A DNA stretch of 5,932 nt from Chloroflexota bacterium (GCA_019242065.1 JAFAWJ010000769.1:1-5932); one strand, 5' to 3'. Numbered from the stretch's first letter, positions 1 to 5,874 are shown. Program-made: numbers and translations. Notes: generated by a model not told the origin, from the letters alone.

Positions 1-893
1 TGGCCTGTCGACGCACCCTGCGCGAGGAGATGGGCGTCGAGCCGTCACCCGAGACGGTGGCCCTGTTTCAGCGTGTTCGCGCGGCGAGCGTTCCGCCGCG
101 GCACAACCTGCCGCATCCGGCGATTCCGTTCGTCGGCCGCGCACGACTACTCCACCAGGTGAGCAGCTTGCTGGCAGATCCGGAGTGTCAGCTGATCACG
201 CTGACTGGACCGGCCGGCAGCGGCAAGACGCGTCTTGCGCTCCAGGCGGCGCGCGGCTTCGCGGCGCACGGAAGCTCGCCGGCTGAGCAACCGTTTCCGG
301 ATGGCATCTTCCTCGTCAACCTCGCGGAGTCCCGCGACTGCCATTCGGAGACAAAGGCGGCCGACGGCGGGTCCACCGATGCGTTGATGGCGGCGCTGGA
401 GTCGACCTTGCTGGCCGGGGCGAAGTGCAGGGGTCGCACCGATGTGTTGACCCGTCTCTGTGGTCGGGCCATGCTGCTGGTGCTCGACAACTTCGACCAT
501 CTGGAAGCGGCGCCGCCGCTCCTGTCGTTGTTGCTGGAGCGCGCACCGCGGCTGAAGGTGCTGGTCACGTCACGTGCGCCGCTCCAGTTGAGCGGCGAGC
601 GTGTGCTCCAGATCGATGGGCTGTGCGTCCCGCAATCCGAGGACGAGATCGACACCGCCGATGCCAGCGCGCTGTTTCTACAGGAGGCGCGCCGCGTCGC
701 CCTGGATTACCAGTTGTGCGACCGCGAGCGAGCGCCGCTCGTGCGTCTGTGTCAGCTCCTGCGAGGGCAGCCCCTCCAGCTGCTGCTCGCCGCGCGCTGG
801 ACACCGGTCCTGTCGTGCGCGGGCATCCTCGCCGAGATCGAATTCGGCAGCGGCCTGGATGTCCAACGACCGCGTGAGATGGCAGGCGTTTAG
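1..893 (+). CDS. BTAD/NB-ARC (STAND) transcriptional regulator, 5' end outside window, C-terminally short
   Basis: The reading frame is open from the first bases (frame starting at base 3), so the ATG at 30 is internal and the true start lies upstream. The first residues (RRTLREEMGVEPSPETVALF) are the typical end of a bacterial transcriptional activator domain, as in SARP/AfsR-like regulators. A STAND/NB-ARC ATPase follows: Walker A GPAGSGKT (207-230), Walker B MLLVLDNFD (471-497), an LVTSRAPL sensor segment (561-584) and a GLPL-like motif altered to GQPL (765-776). Family members normally continue with a winged helix and TPR repeats and reach roughly 900 residues or more. This one ends about 40 codons after GQPL in an atypical tail, with TAG at 891-893. 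It may be a decayed or truncated regulator, or a natural short form. The family assignment is firm. Intactness and target genes are unknown. A DNA-binding domain would lie outside the window. Confidence 0.85.
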   Translation, partial: ACRRTLREEMGVEPSPETVALFQRVRAASVPPRHNLPHPAIPFVGRARLLHQVSSLLADPECQLITLTGPAGSGKTRLALQAARGFAAHGSSPAEQPFPDGIFLVNLAESRDCHSETKAADGGSTDALMAALESTLLAGAKCRGRTDVLTRLCGRAMLLVLDNFDHLEAAPPLLSLLLERAPRLKVLVTSRAPLQLSGERVLQIDGLCVPQSEDEIDTADASALFLQEARRVALDYQLCDRERAPLVRLCQLLRGQPLQLLLAARWTPVLSCAGILAEIEFGSGLDVQRPREMAGV

Positions 894-1144
894 CGAGGAC
901 CCGAACGCGGTGCCGGCACGCGCGTGTAGGTATCTTCCCATTCGATGCCTGCCCGCACCAGCTGATCCCACAGATCGCGTACGGAGCTGTTGAGCAAGAG
1001 ACTCAGCGCCCCTTCGCACGCCAGGCGCGTGTTGCGTGCGTAGATCACTCCCGCGTCTGCAATGCTGGGCGACATCGCCCTGGTCGTGCTCCCTGGTTCG
1101 GTGGTCGGTGGGCTTTGCTCGGCTTCATGCGGCTGGGTCGTCAT
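890..1144 (-). CDS. Small hypothetical protein, about 84 aa
   Basis: No family is recognised. The product is soluble-looking, with no membrane segment. A Thr/Pro/Glu-rich, probably disordered N-terminus of about 25 residues precedes a compact part with helical character (YARNTRLACEGALSLLLNSS, then VRDLWDQLVRAGIEWEDTY). Codons mostly end in G or C, as in the neighbouring genes. The frame fills the gap between its neighbours, and its TAA stop (892-890) interlocks with the TAG of the regulator on the other strand. These points favour a real gene. Start choice: ATG at 1144 is preceded by GGAGAA (1162-1157), about 12 nt away, which is long. An in-frame ATG at 1171 would give 93 aa but has no Shine-Dalgarno sequence and lies almost on the candidate -10 box. 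It could also be a remnant of a larger gene or a chance ORF. Confidence 0.5.
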   Translation of the reverse strand: MTTQPHEAEQSPPTTEPGSTTRAMSPSIADAGVIYARNTRLACEGALSLLLNSSVRDLWDQLVRAGIEWEDTYTRVPAPRSGPR

Positions 1145-1171
1145 GGATATTCGTGGTTCTCCAGTCGGCAT

Positions 1172-1202
1172 ATTTCAGCCTGATCGGGTAGGTCCGTGTC
1201 AA
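1172..1202 (-). promoter_or_regulatory. Candidate sigma-70-type promoter for the small minus-strand ORF
   Basis: Read on the minus strand, a perfect TTGACA (1202-1197) is followed after 19 bp by TGAAAT (1177-1172), a 4/6 match to TATAAT. Transcription would start near 1165, leaving a leader of about 20 nt before ATG 1144. The -35 box is ideal, but the spacer is longer than the preferred 17 bp and the -10 is mediocre. This is a pattern match only. Confidence 0.3.
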
Positions 1203-1205
1203 TGA

Positions 1206-1234
1206 TTGTCCGTTCTCGAGTTCGTCAGTGTAAA
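1206..1234 (+). promoter_or_regulatory. Candidate promoter for the LURP-one/DUF6325 operon
   Basis: TTGTCC (1206-1211) and TGTAAA (1229-1234) are separated by 17 bp. Each matches the sigma-70 consensus at 4 of 6 positions. Transcription would begin around 1241, inside the palindrome at 1230-1256, so a protein bound there would block the promoter. The -35 lies only 3 bp from the candidate minus-strand -35, a back-to-back arrangement. The evidence is weak consensus matching plus suitable placement. Confidence 0.3.
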
Positions 1235-1256
1235 TCACCCCATTGGGGTGGTTTAC
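1230..1256. promoter_or_regulatory. 27-bp near-perfect palindrome, candidate operator
   Basis: The left arm GTAAATCACCCCA and the right arm TGGGGTGGTTTAC flank a single central T at 1243. Twelve of the thirteen symmetric pairs are complementary; the exception is T1235/G1251, a G-U wobble in RNA. It sits in non-coding DNA, ends 23 bp before the LURP-one start codon and overlaps the candidate -10 box. The size and odd-centred symmetry suit a dimeric repressor or activator site. It does not match operators I know well (CIRCE, LexA, Fur, NrdR). As RNA it could form a 12-bp stem with an AUU loop, but no U-tract follows, so a terminator is less likely. Confidence 0.6.
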
Positions 1257-1267
1257 GCCTTCCGGGC

Positions 1268-1273
1268 AGGTGG
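1268..1273 (+). promoter_or_regulatory. Ribosome binding site that fixes the LURP-one start
   Basis: AGGTGG (1268-1273) lies 6 nt before ATG 1280, a normal Shine-Dalgarno distance. It supports this ATG over the GTG at 1196, which would place the promoter region and the palindrome inside the coding sequence. Confidence 0.6.
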
Positions 1274-1279
1274 CACGAT

Positions 1280-1879
1280 ATGGGTCTCATGTTTCGACGT
1301 ATGGGTATGCGCCGCGGCGGCGAGGCCGCCGAAGCCGCCCCGGGTGCGGCGCCGCAGCAATCTCCAACCACCGAGGGTGGCCCCGAGCTCGACAATCGAC
1401 TGAAGGTCCGCGAGCGCTTGTTCGCCTTTGGCGACGACTTCTGGATCGAGAATGCTCGCGGCCGACGGACGTACCTGGTGGATGGCAAAGCGCTCCGCAT
1501 CCGCGACACGCTGTTGTTCAAGGACCTGCAGGGCCAGGAGCACTATCGTCTGCAGGAGAAAGTCGCCCGCGTACGGGACACCATGACCCTGTACAAGGCG
1601 GATGGCGGCGACGCCGCTACCATCCACAAGGCGCTCATCACCCCGCTCCGCGATCGATACACCGTGGATCTACCGGGACAGCCGAATCTGGAAACCCAGG
1701 GCAACATCCTGCACCACGAATACACGATCGAGCAGGGTGGGCGGCCCGTAGCGACGATCTCCAAGCGGTGGTTCCGCGTGCGGGACACGTACGGGATCGA
1801 GGTGGTCCCCAATACCATCGATCCCCTCCTGGCGGTCGCGATGACGGTCGGGATCGACATGATGCAAGGAGCTGGCTAA
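1280..1879 (+). CDS. LURP-one-related / Tubby C-terminal-like protein, 199 aa
   Basis: Residues 41-195 match the LURP-one-related family (DUF567, YxjI-like), a 12-stranded beta-barrel around a hydrophobic helix, related to Tubby and phospholipid scramblase. Recognisable parts are the opening LKVRERLFAFGDDFWIENA, the repeated strand-turn elements with RIRDT, RVRDT and RVRDT (near residues 73, 97 and 166), the late ISKRWFRVRDTYGIEV segment and the terminal hydrophobic helix DPLLAVAMTVGIDMM. The length of about 200 aa is normal. An Ala/Pro/Gly-rich linker (residues 12-36) precedes the domain. No signal peptide is seen, so the protein is probably cytosolic or membrane-associated. Bacterial members lack a firmly established function; lipid binding is suggested only by fold kinship. 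The stop TAA abuts the ATG of the next gene, so the two are translationally coupled. Start chosen by AGGTGG at 1268; a second ATG at 1289 is possible. Confidence 0.85.
   Translation: MGLMFRRMGMRRGGEAAEAAPGAAPQQSPTTEGGPELDNRLKVRERLFAFGDDFWIENARGRRTYLVDGKALRIRDTLLFKDLQGQEHYRLQEKVARVRDTMTLYKADGGDAATIHKALITPLRDRYTVDLPGQPNLETQGNILHHEYTIEQGGRPVATISKRWFRVRDTYGIEVVPNTIDPLLAVAMTVGIDMMQGAG
1866..1871 (+). promoter_or_regulatory. Ribosome binding site of the DUF6325-like gene, inside the preceding gene
   Basis: AAGGAG (1866-1871) lies 8 nt before ATG 1880, within the last codons of the LURP-one gene. With the TAA and ATG directly joined (1877-1882), this indicates coupled translation and makes ATG 1880 the secure start. 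Confidence 0.8.
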
Positions 1880-2713
1880 ATGGAGACGACATCCAACACA
1901 CCGCTGATGGGACCCATCCAACTGGTCGTCGTCGGCTTTCCGCCGGACGCGCAGTTCCGCGGTGAAATCATCCGTGCCCTGAGTGAAATTCGCGGACGGG
2001 GCGTCGTCCGGTTGCTCGACGCGTTGTTCGTCCGCAAGGACGCGACCGGTCGCATCAACACGTCGATTCACGAGAGCGATCTGTCATTCGAAGAGCGCGA
2101 GGCGCTCGGCGCGGTCGTCGGTGGCCTGCTTGGTCTGCTGGCCGGCGGCGACGCGCGGAGCGCTGAAGCGGGCGCGGCCCTGGCCGTGGAGTCGATCGCC
2201 AACGATGCCTTCGGCTTCGGCATCGCCGATCTGCAGAATGTCAAAGACAAAATCCAGCCGGGCCAGTCGGCACTGGTCCTCCTGATCGAACATCAGTGGG
2301 CGCTCGACCTGAAGGGCGCGGTGCGCGGCGCGGGTGGAGTCCCGATCATCCAGGGGTTCCTGACGCCCGAGGCGTTGTTCATGGTCGGTGCCGAGCTGCG
2401 CGCGGTGATCGAAGCCGAAGACACGATTGCCCTGGCGCAAGCCGTCGAAGGCGCGGCGGTGCTCTCGGCGCTGGCGACGGTCGTGGCGGCGGACATGGTG
2501 CAGCAGGCCGCGGCCGCGGAGACGGCGCGCGTGCTGATTGCGGCTGGGCTGATCGAAGAAGCGGCGGTGCAGGACGTGATCAACACACTGGTTGCCGCCG
2601 AGCTGATCAAACAGGATGCGCTGGCGGAGGCTCAAGCGGCGGTTGACCAGGCCAACAACGAGCTGGCGGAGACGAAATCAGCCCAGGCGCTGACCAACGG
2701 CCAGGTGGCGTGA
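1880..2713 (+). CDS. DUF6325/DUF1269-like protein with alanine-rich helical tail, 277 aa
   Basis: The N-terminal half (residues 11-150) resembles DUF6325, a family of unknown function related to DUF1269. Seen here are the opening GPIQLVVVGFP, then FRGEIIRALSEI, GVVRLLDALFVRKDATGRI, an acidic ESDLSFEEREALG stretch and a glycine-rich hydrophobic segment GAVVGGLLGLLAGG (77-90). The last could be a glycine-zipper or membrane-inserting helix. Next comes GQSALVLLIEHQWALDLKGAVRGAGG (128-153), also typical. Residues 178-268 are Ala/Glu-rich and helical. They contain two similar short hairpins, RVLIAAGLIEEAAVQ and NTLVAAELIKQDALAE, which recall SHOCT-type helical pairs. No signal peptide is evident. 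The gene follows the LURP-one gene with zero spacing and a strong SD. Family recognition is fairly sure; molecular function is unknown. The tail likeness to SHOCT is only an inference. Confidence 0.75.
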   Translation: METTSNTPLMGPIQLVVVGFPPDAQFRGEIIRALSEIRGRGVVRLLDALFVRKDATGRINTSIHESDLSFEEREALGAVVGGLLGLLAGGDARSAEAGAALAVESIANDAFGFGIADLQNVKDKIQPGQSALVLLIEHQWALDLKGAVRGAGGVPIIQGFLTPEALFMVGAELRAVIEAEDTIALAQAVEGAAVLSALATVVAADMVQQAAAAETARVLIAAGLIEEAAVQDVINTLVAAELIKQDALAEAQAAVDQANNELAETKSAQALTNGQVA

Positions 2714-2752
2714 TGCCCTGATCGGAGCGCGGACTGGAGTATCTTGCATAGC

Positions 2753-3964
2753 ATGCTGACACAGCGCGAGAGCATCGCTGACCTCCAGGCCGCGGCGGCT
2801 CGGGTCGATCGGACGCTGCTCATGATTCCTGGCCCGACCGCGATCACTCCCGAGGTGCTGGCTGCTGGCGCCCGACCGGTGCTGTCGCACTCTGATCCGC
2901 GTATGCGCGCCTTTGTTGCCGAATCGCTGGCGCGGCTGCGCACGTTGTTCGACGCGCCGGCGTCGCAGCCCATCATCTGTGCTGGTTCGGGGACGCTGGC
3001 GCTGGAGATCGCCCTCGCCAACCTGGTCGAACCCGGCGATCGGGTGCTGGTCATCGAGACCGGCGTCTTTGGCGGTCGGTTCCGCACCATCGCGGAGCAC
3101 AACGGCGCCGAGATCCGCGTCGAGACCGCGCCCGTCGGTCGGCCGGTCGACCTCGACCAGGTCAGACGCGCGGTTGAAAGCTTCCGACCCAAGGTCATGA
3201 CGATCACCCATGTCGACACCTCGACTGGTGTCAGGCTGGACGTGGAGTCGCTGAGTCGGGTCGCGCGCGAGCGGGACGTGCTGGTGGTGGTCGACGGGGT
3301 GTGCTCAATCGGCGGTGAAGAATTTCACGGCGACGCATGGGGTGTGGACGTCGGCCTGACGGCGTCCCAGAAGGCTATCGGCGCACCGCCAGGGCTGGCG
3401 ATCGTCACGGTTGGCGAGCGGGCGCGCGCCGCGCGTGACAACCGCCGCACCCGGTACCCGGGCTACTTCACGGACTTCCAGAACTGGCTGCCGGTCATGG
3501 AAAGCTATGAAGGCGGCACGCCCGGCTACTTCGGCACCCCCGCGGTGACCCTGCTGGCCATGCTGCACACCGCCCTCGAGGAGCTGGCGGCCGAACCCAT
3601 GCCCGAGCGTGTCGCCCGACATGCCTTGATTGGCGGCGCCTTCAAAGCCGGCGTCGCCGCCCTGGGGCTCGACAGCGTGGCCGCGCCCGAGGTCAGCGCC
3701 AATACCTTGACGGTGGTGCGCAATCCGTCGGGGATCGGCGATGAGCTGGTCGACGCGGTGCGCGCCGAGGGGGTGACCATTGCGCGGCCGATCCATCCCG
3801 AGCTGCGGGGGCGCAGTTTCAGGGTGGGGCATATGGGTATTTGTGGGCCGGCCGAGATCTTGACCACGCTGGGGGCGATCGAGCGCGCCCTGTATCGGCT
3901 CGGCGAGCCGGTTGAGCTGGGCGCGAGCCTGGCGGCGGCTCAGCAGACGCTAGCCGGGCGTTAG
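2753..3964 (+). CDS. Class V PLP-dependent aminotransferase, alanine/serine-glyoxylate type, 403 aa
   Basis: A complete fold-type I aminotransferase that should move an amino group from alanine or serine to glyoxylate in the cytosol. The N-terminal LMIPGPTAITPEVL and SHSDP motifs are typical. PLP-site residues fall almost exactly where they do in human AGT: SGT phosphate loop at 79-81, F106 in the ring-stacking position (Trp in human), D181 in VVDGVCS pairing with the pyridine nitrogen, Schiff-base K207 in TASQKAIGAPPG, Y259/T262 in YFGTP from the partner subunit, and carboxylate-binding R357 in SFRVGHMG. All are intact. The choice between alanine-, serine- or ureidoglycine-glyoxylate activity cannot be made from sequence alone. 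Start: ATG 2753 has GGAG (2736-2739) 13 nt away; an in-frame TTG at 2744 is only 4 nt from it, so three extra residues are possible. The gene lies 39 bp behind the DUF6325-like gene without a terminator. Its TAG interlocks with the vanW TAA. Confidence 0.93.
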   Translation: MLTQRESIADLQAAAARVDRTLLMIPGPTAITPEVLAAGARPVLSHSDPRMRAFVAESLARLRTLFDAPASQPIICAGSGTLALEIALANLVEPGDRVLVIETGVFGGRFRTIAEHNGAEIRVETAPVGRPVDLDQVRRAVESFRPKVMTITHVDTSTGVRLDVESLSRVARERDVLVVVDGVCSIGGEEFHGDAWGVDVGLTASQKAIGAPPGLAIVTVGERARAARDNRRTRYPGYFTDFQNWLPVMESYEGGTPGYFGTPAVTLLAMLHTALEELAAEPMPERVARHALIGGAFKAGVAALGLDSVAAPEVSANTLTVVRNPSGIGDELVDAVRAEGVTIARPIHPELRGRSFRVGHMGICGPAEILTTLGAIERALYRLGEPVELGASLAAAQQTLAGR

Positions 3965-5856
3965 TGTCTGGCGGGCGTGGCGGTCGGCTGCGTCCGCGAC
4001 GTCGGGACGGGTGTGACCGTCTGGCCCACGGACGGCGCGGCCGGTGCCTTCGTGGGCGTGGCCGCCGGCGCGTTGTTGACCGCCGGTACTGCCGTCGGTT
4101 GACTGGCAGGCGCCAGCGTCGGTGGCGCCGCGGGCGGACTGGTCGGAGCCGCGGTCGGCGTGGCGGCGCCGCTCGCGGCGTTGCCACTCGTCGCGGCGTT
4201 GCCACTCGTCGCGGCGCCACCGCTTGTGGCCGGTGCTGCTGTCGCCGCCGGCGCGCTCGTCGGTTTGGCCGCGGCAGTTGGCGAGGCTGACGCACCCGCG
4301 CTGTCGTTGCCGAGTGTGCCGCTGCCCGCCACGGGCGCATTCATCTCAACCGGCGAGGGTGACGCGGAGGCAACCGCCGTCGCGTGTGCCTGGGGCGGCG
4401 CAATACGCGCCAGCACCGCGTCGACGTCGGCGTTGGCGGGCTTGTCCTTGGTTCCGACCAGAGTCACCGTGCGTGCCGGCTCGTAGTTGCTATCCACGGT
4501 CAGCGCCCGCGGCTGCCCGTCTTCGCGCGTCACGGTGCGCGTGATCGACACGTCGAAGCCGTCGCGCGCGCTTTCGACCGGCAGGATGCGGCCCCACGGC
4601 AGGCTCGGCTCCGCCTCGGCGACCGGCGCCGGATCCGCGGGCACGCGGTGGCTGATCTGCGGATCGTCGACCTTCACTTTCCAGTTCAGGTCCGTGCCGT
4701 ACAGCCCGAAGTAGACGTTGGAGTCGTCAGTCGCTGACTGAATCAGCACGTACCCGTTGGTCGGATTGCTCCAGCGGAAGTCCAGTCCGCTGTCCTCGTC
4801 GACGGTGGCGTCCAGGCCGACAAACCCGCGCGACGTGTACGAGGGAATCCAGTACAGGTGGTAGTGGCGTTCGACGAGGGGAAACCCCGACCAGAACACG
4901 CGCTGGAACAACGTGGTCGCCACCTGACAGATGCCGCCCGCGACGCTGGGTACGGTCCGCGCGCCGTCCGCGCTGGCTTCGATACCGAACCCCCACTCGA
5001 AGCCGGCGTCGAGCGTGGTGGGCCCGACCTCGTCGTTGAACGAGAACGTGCCGCCCGGCGGGACCACGACGCCGTTGAGTCGCTCCGCCGCGAGGCGAAT
5101 GTTGGCGGCCTTTTCAGGGATCGAGCCCGCGAACGAGGTGCCGCCACGGTCGAGGTTGGTCGTGATGCCGAGCGACTGCGGATCGGCGGACGAGACGTCG
5201 GGCTGGACGATCGTGCCGGGCAAGGTGACTGACGACTGGCCCTCCAGCAGTGCCTGCCCAATGGCCGTTGCCGCACCTGCCTGGTCGAGCGTACGGCCCT
5301 GCTGACTCTGGCGAATAGGCGTCAGGTCTCCCCCGTTCCAGTTGAAGCGGGCATTGACCATGGACTGGTTCCACTGATCGGCCAGGTGACTGGCCAGGCT
5401 CTGCAGTGCCGTGTCGTCGACGGTGGGCTGGCCAGTTTCATCGGTGATCAGCGGCGCCAGGTCGGTCTTGTGCAGTGTCTGCGTTGCGTCGCCAAACGCC
5501 ACGTCGAGCGTCACGTCCCCGGTCGAGTCAGGGTCCCGCAGCGCTGCGAGGCGCGTGCTGGCGTCTGGCGTGGCGGCGGCCGCCGGCGTCGGCGCCGTGT
5601 CGGTGGCGACCGAGGCGGCCGCGTCCTGTGCCTGGGGTGCGGCTGCCTGCGTCGCGACCGGCAGCAGGCTGGGTCGGGCAGGCGGATTCGACGCCCAGTG
5701 CGCGGCCGCCACACTCAGACCTGTCAGTGCCAGGACACCCGCGACGACAACCAGGCCGACGCGGGCCGGCGCCCACATGTGGCGGGCGGGCTTGCCCGCG
5801 TGCCGAGGGTGGTTGGTGGGCGGTCGGTAGACTCGCACGGGCTCAGATTCTCGCAT
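3961..5856 (-). CDS. VanW-family cell-envelope protein with PG-binding-like and G5-like domains, 631 aa
   Basis: The layout is: cytosolic basic N-terminus, one hydrophobic segment at about 31-51 (signal anchor), Ala/Pro-rich linker 55-105, peptidoglycan-binding_4-like domain about 115-230 (VTLDVAFGD, NARFNWNGGDLTP, GRTLDQAGA), VanW domain about 238-375 and a G5-like domain about 400-470 (DVSITRTVTREDGQPRALTV, SNYEPARTVTLVG). VanW hallmarks present are PPGGTFSFNDEVGPTT, GGICQVATTLFQ with Cys310, and VERHYH. Residues 485-631 are a disordered Pro/Ala/Thr/Ser tail. VanW proteins were named from vancomycin-resistance clusters, but the biochemical role is unsettled and most carriers are not resistance genes; no van partner genes are visible. 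The protein is probably extracytoplasmic and wall-associated. Start ATG 5856 follows GAGTGAGGG almost directly, an awkwardly short spacing; GTG 5838 is an alternative. An in-frame TGA two codons upstream excludes a longer form. Confidence 0.9.
   Translation of the reverse strand: MRESEPVRVYRPPTNHPRHAGKPARHMWAPARVGLVVVAGVLALTGLSVAAAHWASNPPARPSLLPVATQAAAPQAQDAAASVATDTAPTPAAAATPDASTRLAALRDPDSTGDVTLDVAFGDATQTLHKTDLAPLITDETGQPTVDDTALQSLASHLADQWNQSMVNARFNWNGGDLTPIRQSQQGRTLDQAGAATAIGQALLEGQSSVTLPGTIVQPDVSSADPQSLGITTNLDRGGTSFAGSIPEKAANIRLAAERLNGVVVPPGGTFSFNDEVGPTTLDAGFEWGFGIEASADGARTVPSVAGGICQVATTLFQRVFWSGFPLVERHYHLYWIPSYTSRGFVGLDATVDEDSGLDFRWSNPTNGYVLIQSATDDSNVYFGLYGTDLNWKVKVDDPQISHRVPADPAPVAEAEPSLPWGRILPVESARDGFDVSITRTVTREDGQPRALTVDSNYEPARTVTLVGTKDKPANADVDAVLARIAPPQAHATAVASASPSPVEMNAPVAGSGTLGNDSAGASASPTAAAKPTSAPAATAAPATSGGAATSGNAATSGNAASGAATPTAAPTSPPAAPPTLAPASQPTAVPAVNNAPAATPTKAPAAPSVGQTVTPVPTSRTQPTATPARH
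3964..4404 (-). other. Low-complexity Pro/Ala/Thr/Ser tail of the VanW-family protein
   Basis: Residues 485-631 consist almost wholly of Ala, Pro, Thr, Ser, Gly and Val with scattered PTAAP, SAPAAT and TKAPAAP units and few charged residues. No fold is expected. Such tails in exported proteins act as wall-spanning linkers or glycosylation targets in other bacteria; that role here is inferred. No LPXTG or other sorting signal is seen at the C-terminus, which ends in TPARH. Confidence 0.75.
4163..4228 (-). repeat. Tandem 18-bp coding repeat in the vanW tail
   Basis: Two identical 18-bp copies (4175-4192 and 4193-4210; plus strand GCGGCGTTGCCACTCGTC) are flanked by degenerate partial copies at 4163-4174 and 4211-4228. 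On the minus strand they encode an in-frame Ala-Thr-Ser-Gly-Asn-Ala type hexapeptide repeat around residues 543-565. Exact duplication at the DNA level indicates a recent slippage event, so the copy number may differ between strains. Confidence 0.8.
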
Positions 5857-5874
5857 CCCTCACTCAGGACATGC

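Noticed and set aside
188..655. Long minus-strand frame opposite the regulator
   Set aside because: Ser/Arg-rich translation typical of antisense frames in GC-rich DNA; the plus strand here encodes a clear NB-ARC domain.
601..993. Plus-strand frame running past the regulator stop as a frameshifted continuation
   Set aside because: Its residues after base 890 do not look like the winged-helix/TPR part of the family, and they lie antisense to the small minus-strand ORF.
1230..1256. Palindrome as an intrinsic terminator
   Set aside because: No T-tract follows on either strand, and no plus-strand gene ends just before it.
1196..1279. Extension of the LURP-one gene to GTG 1196
   Set aside because: The added residues do not resemble the family, the extension would swallow the promoter-like boxes and the palindrome, and ATG 1280 has a well-spaced AGGTGG.
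2084..2635. 183-residue minus-strand frame opposite the DUF6325-like gene
   Set aside because: Arg/His/Gln-rich shadow with no recognisable domain; the plus-strand frame has good SD and family similarity.
2632..3219. Minus-strand frame of 195 residues across the aminotransferase start
   Set aside because: Antisense shadow rich in Ser/Arg; the plus strand holds conserved PLP-site motifs.
4163..4228. CRISPR-like repeats
   Set aside because: The 18-bp units are directly adjacent without spacers and encode an in-frame peptide repeat.
3819..4340. Arg/Pro-rich minus-strand frame overlapping the vanW tail
   Set aside because: Out-of-frame reading of the low-complexity tail; extreme Arg/Pro content and no start signal.
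4858..5305. Plus-strand frames opposite the VanW domain
   Set aside because: They are antisense to the conserved GGICQ and PPGGTFSFNDE motifs and show no domain of their own.
3961..5856. VanW gene as evidence for a glycopeptide resistance cluster
   Set aside because: VanW-domain proteins are widespread in non-resistant bacteria, and no vanH/A/X/R/S-type genes are visible.
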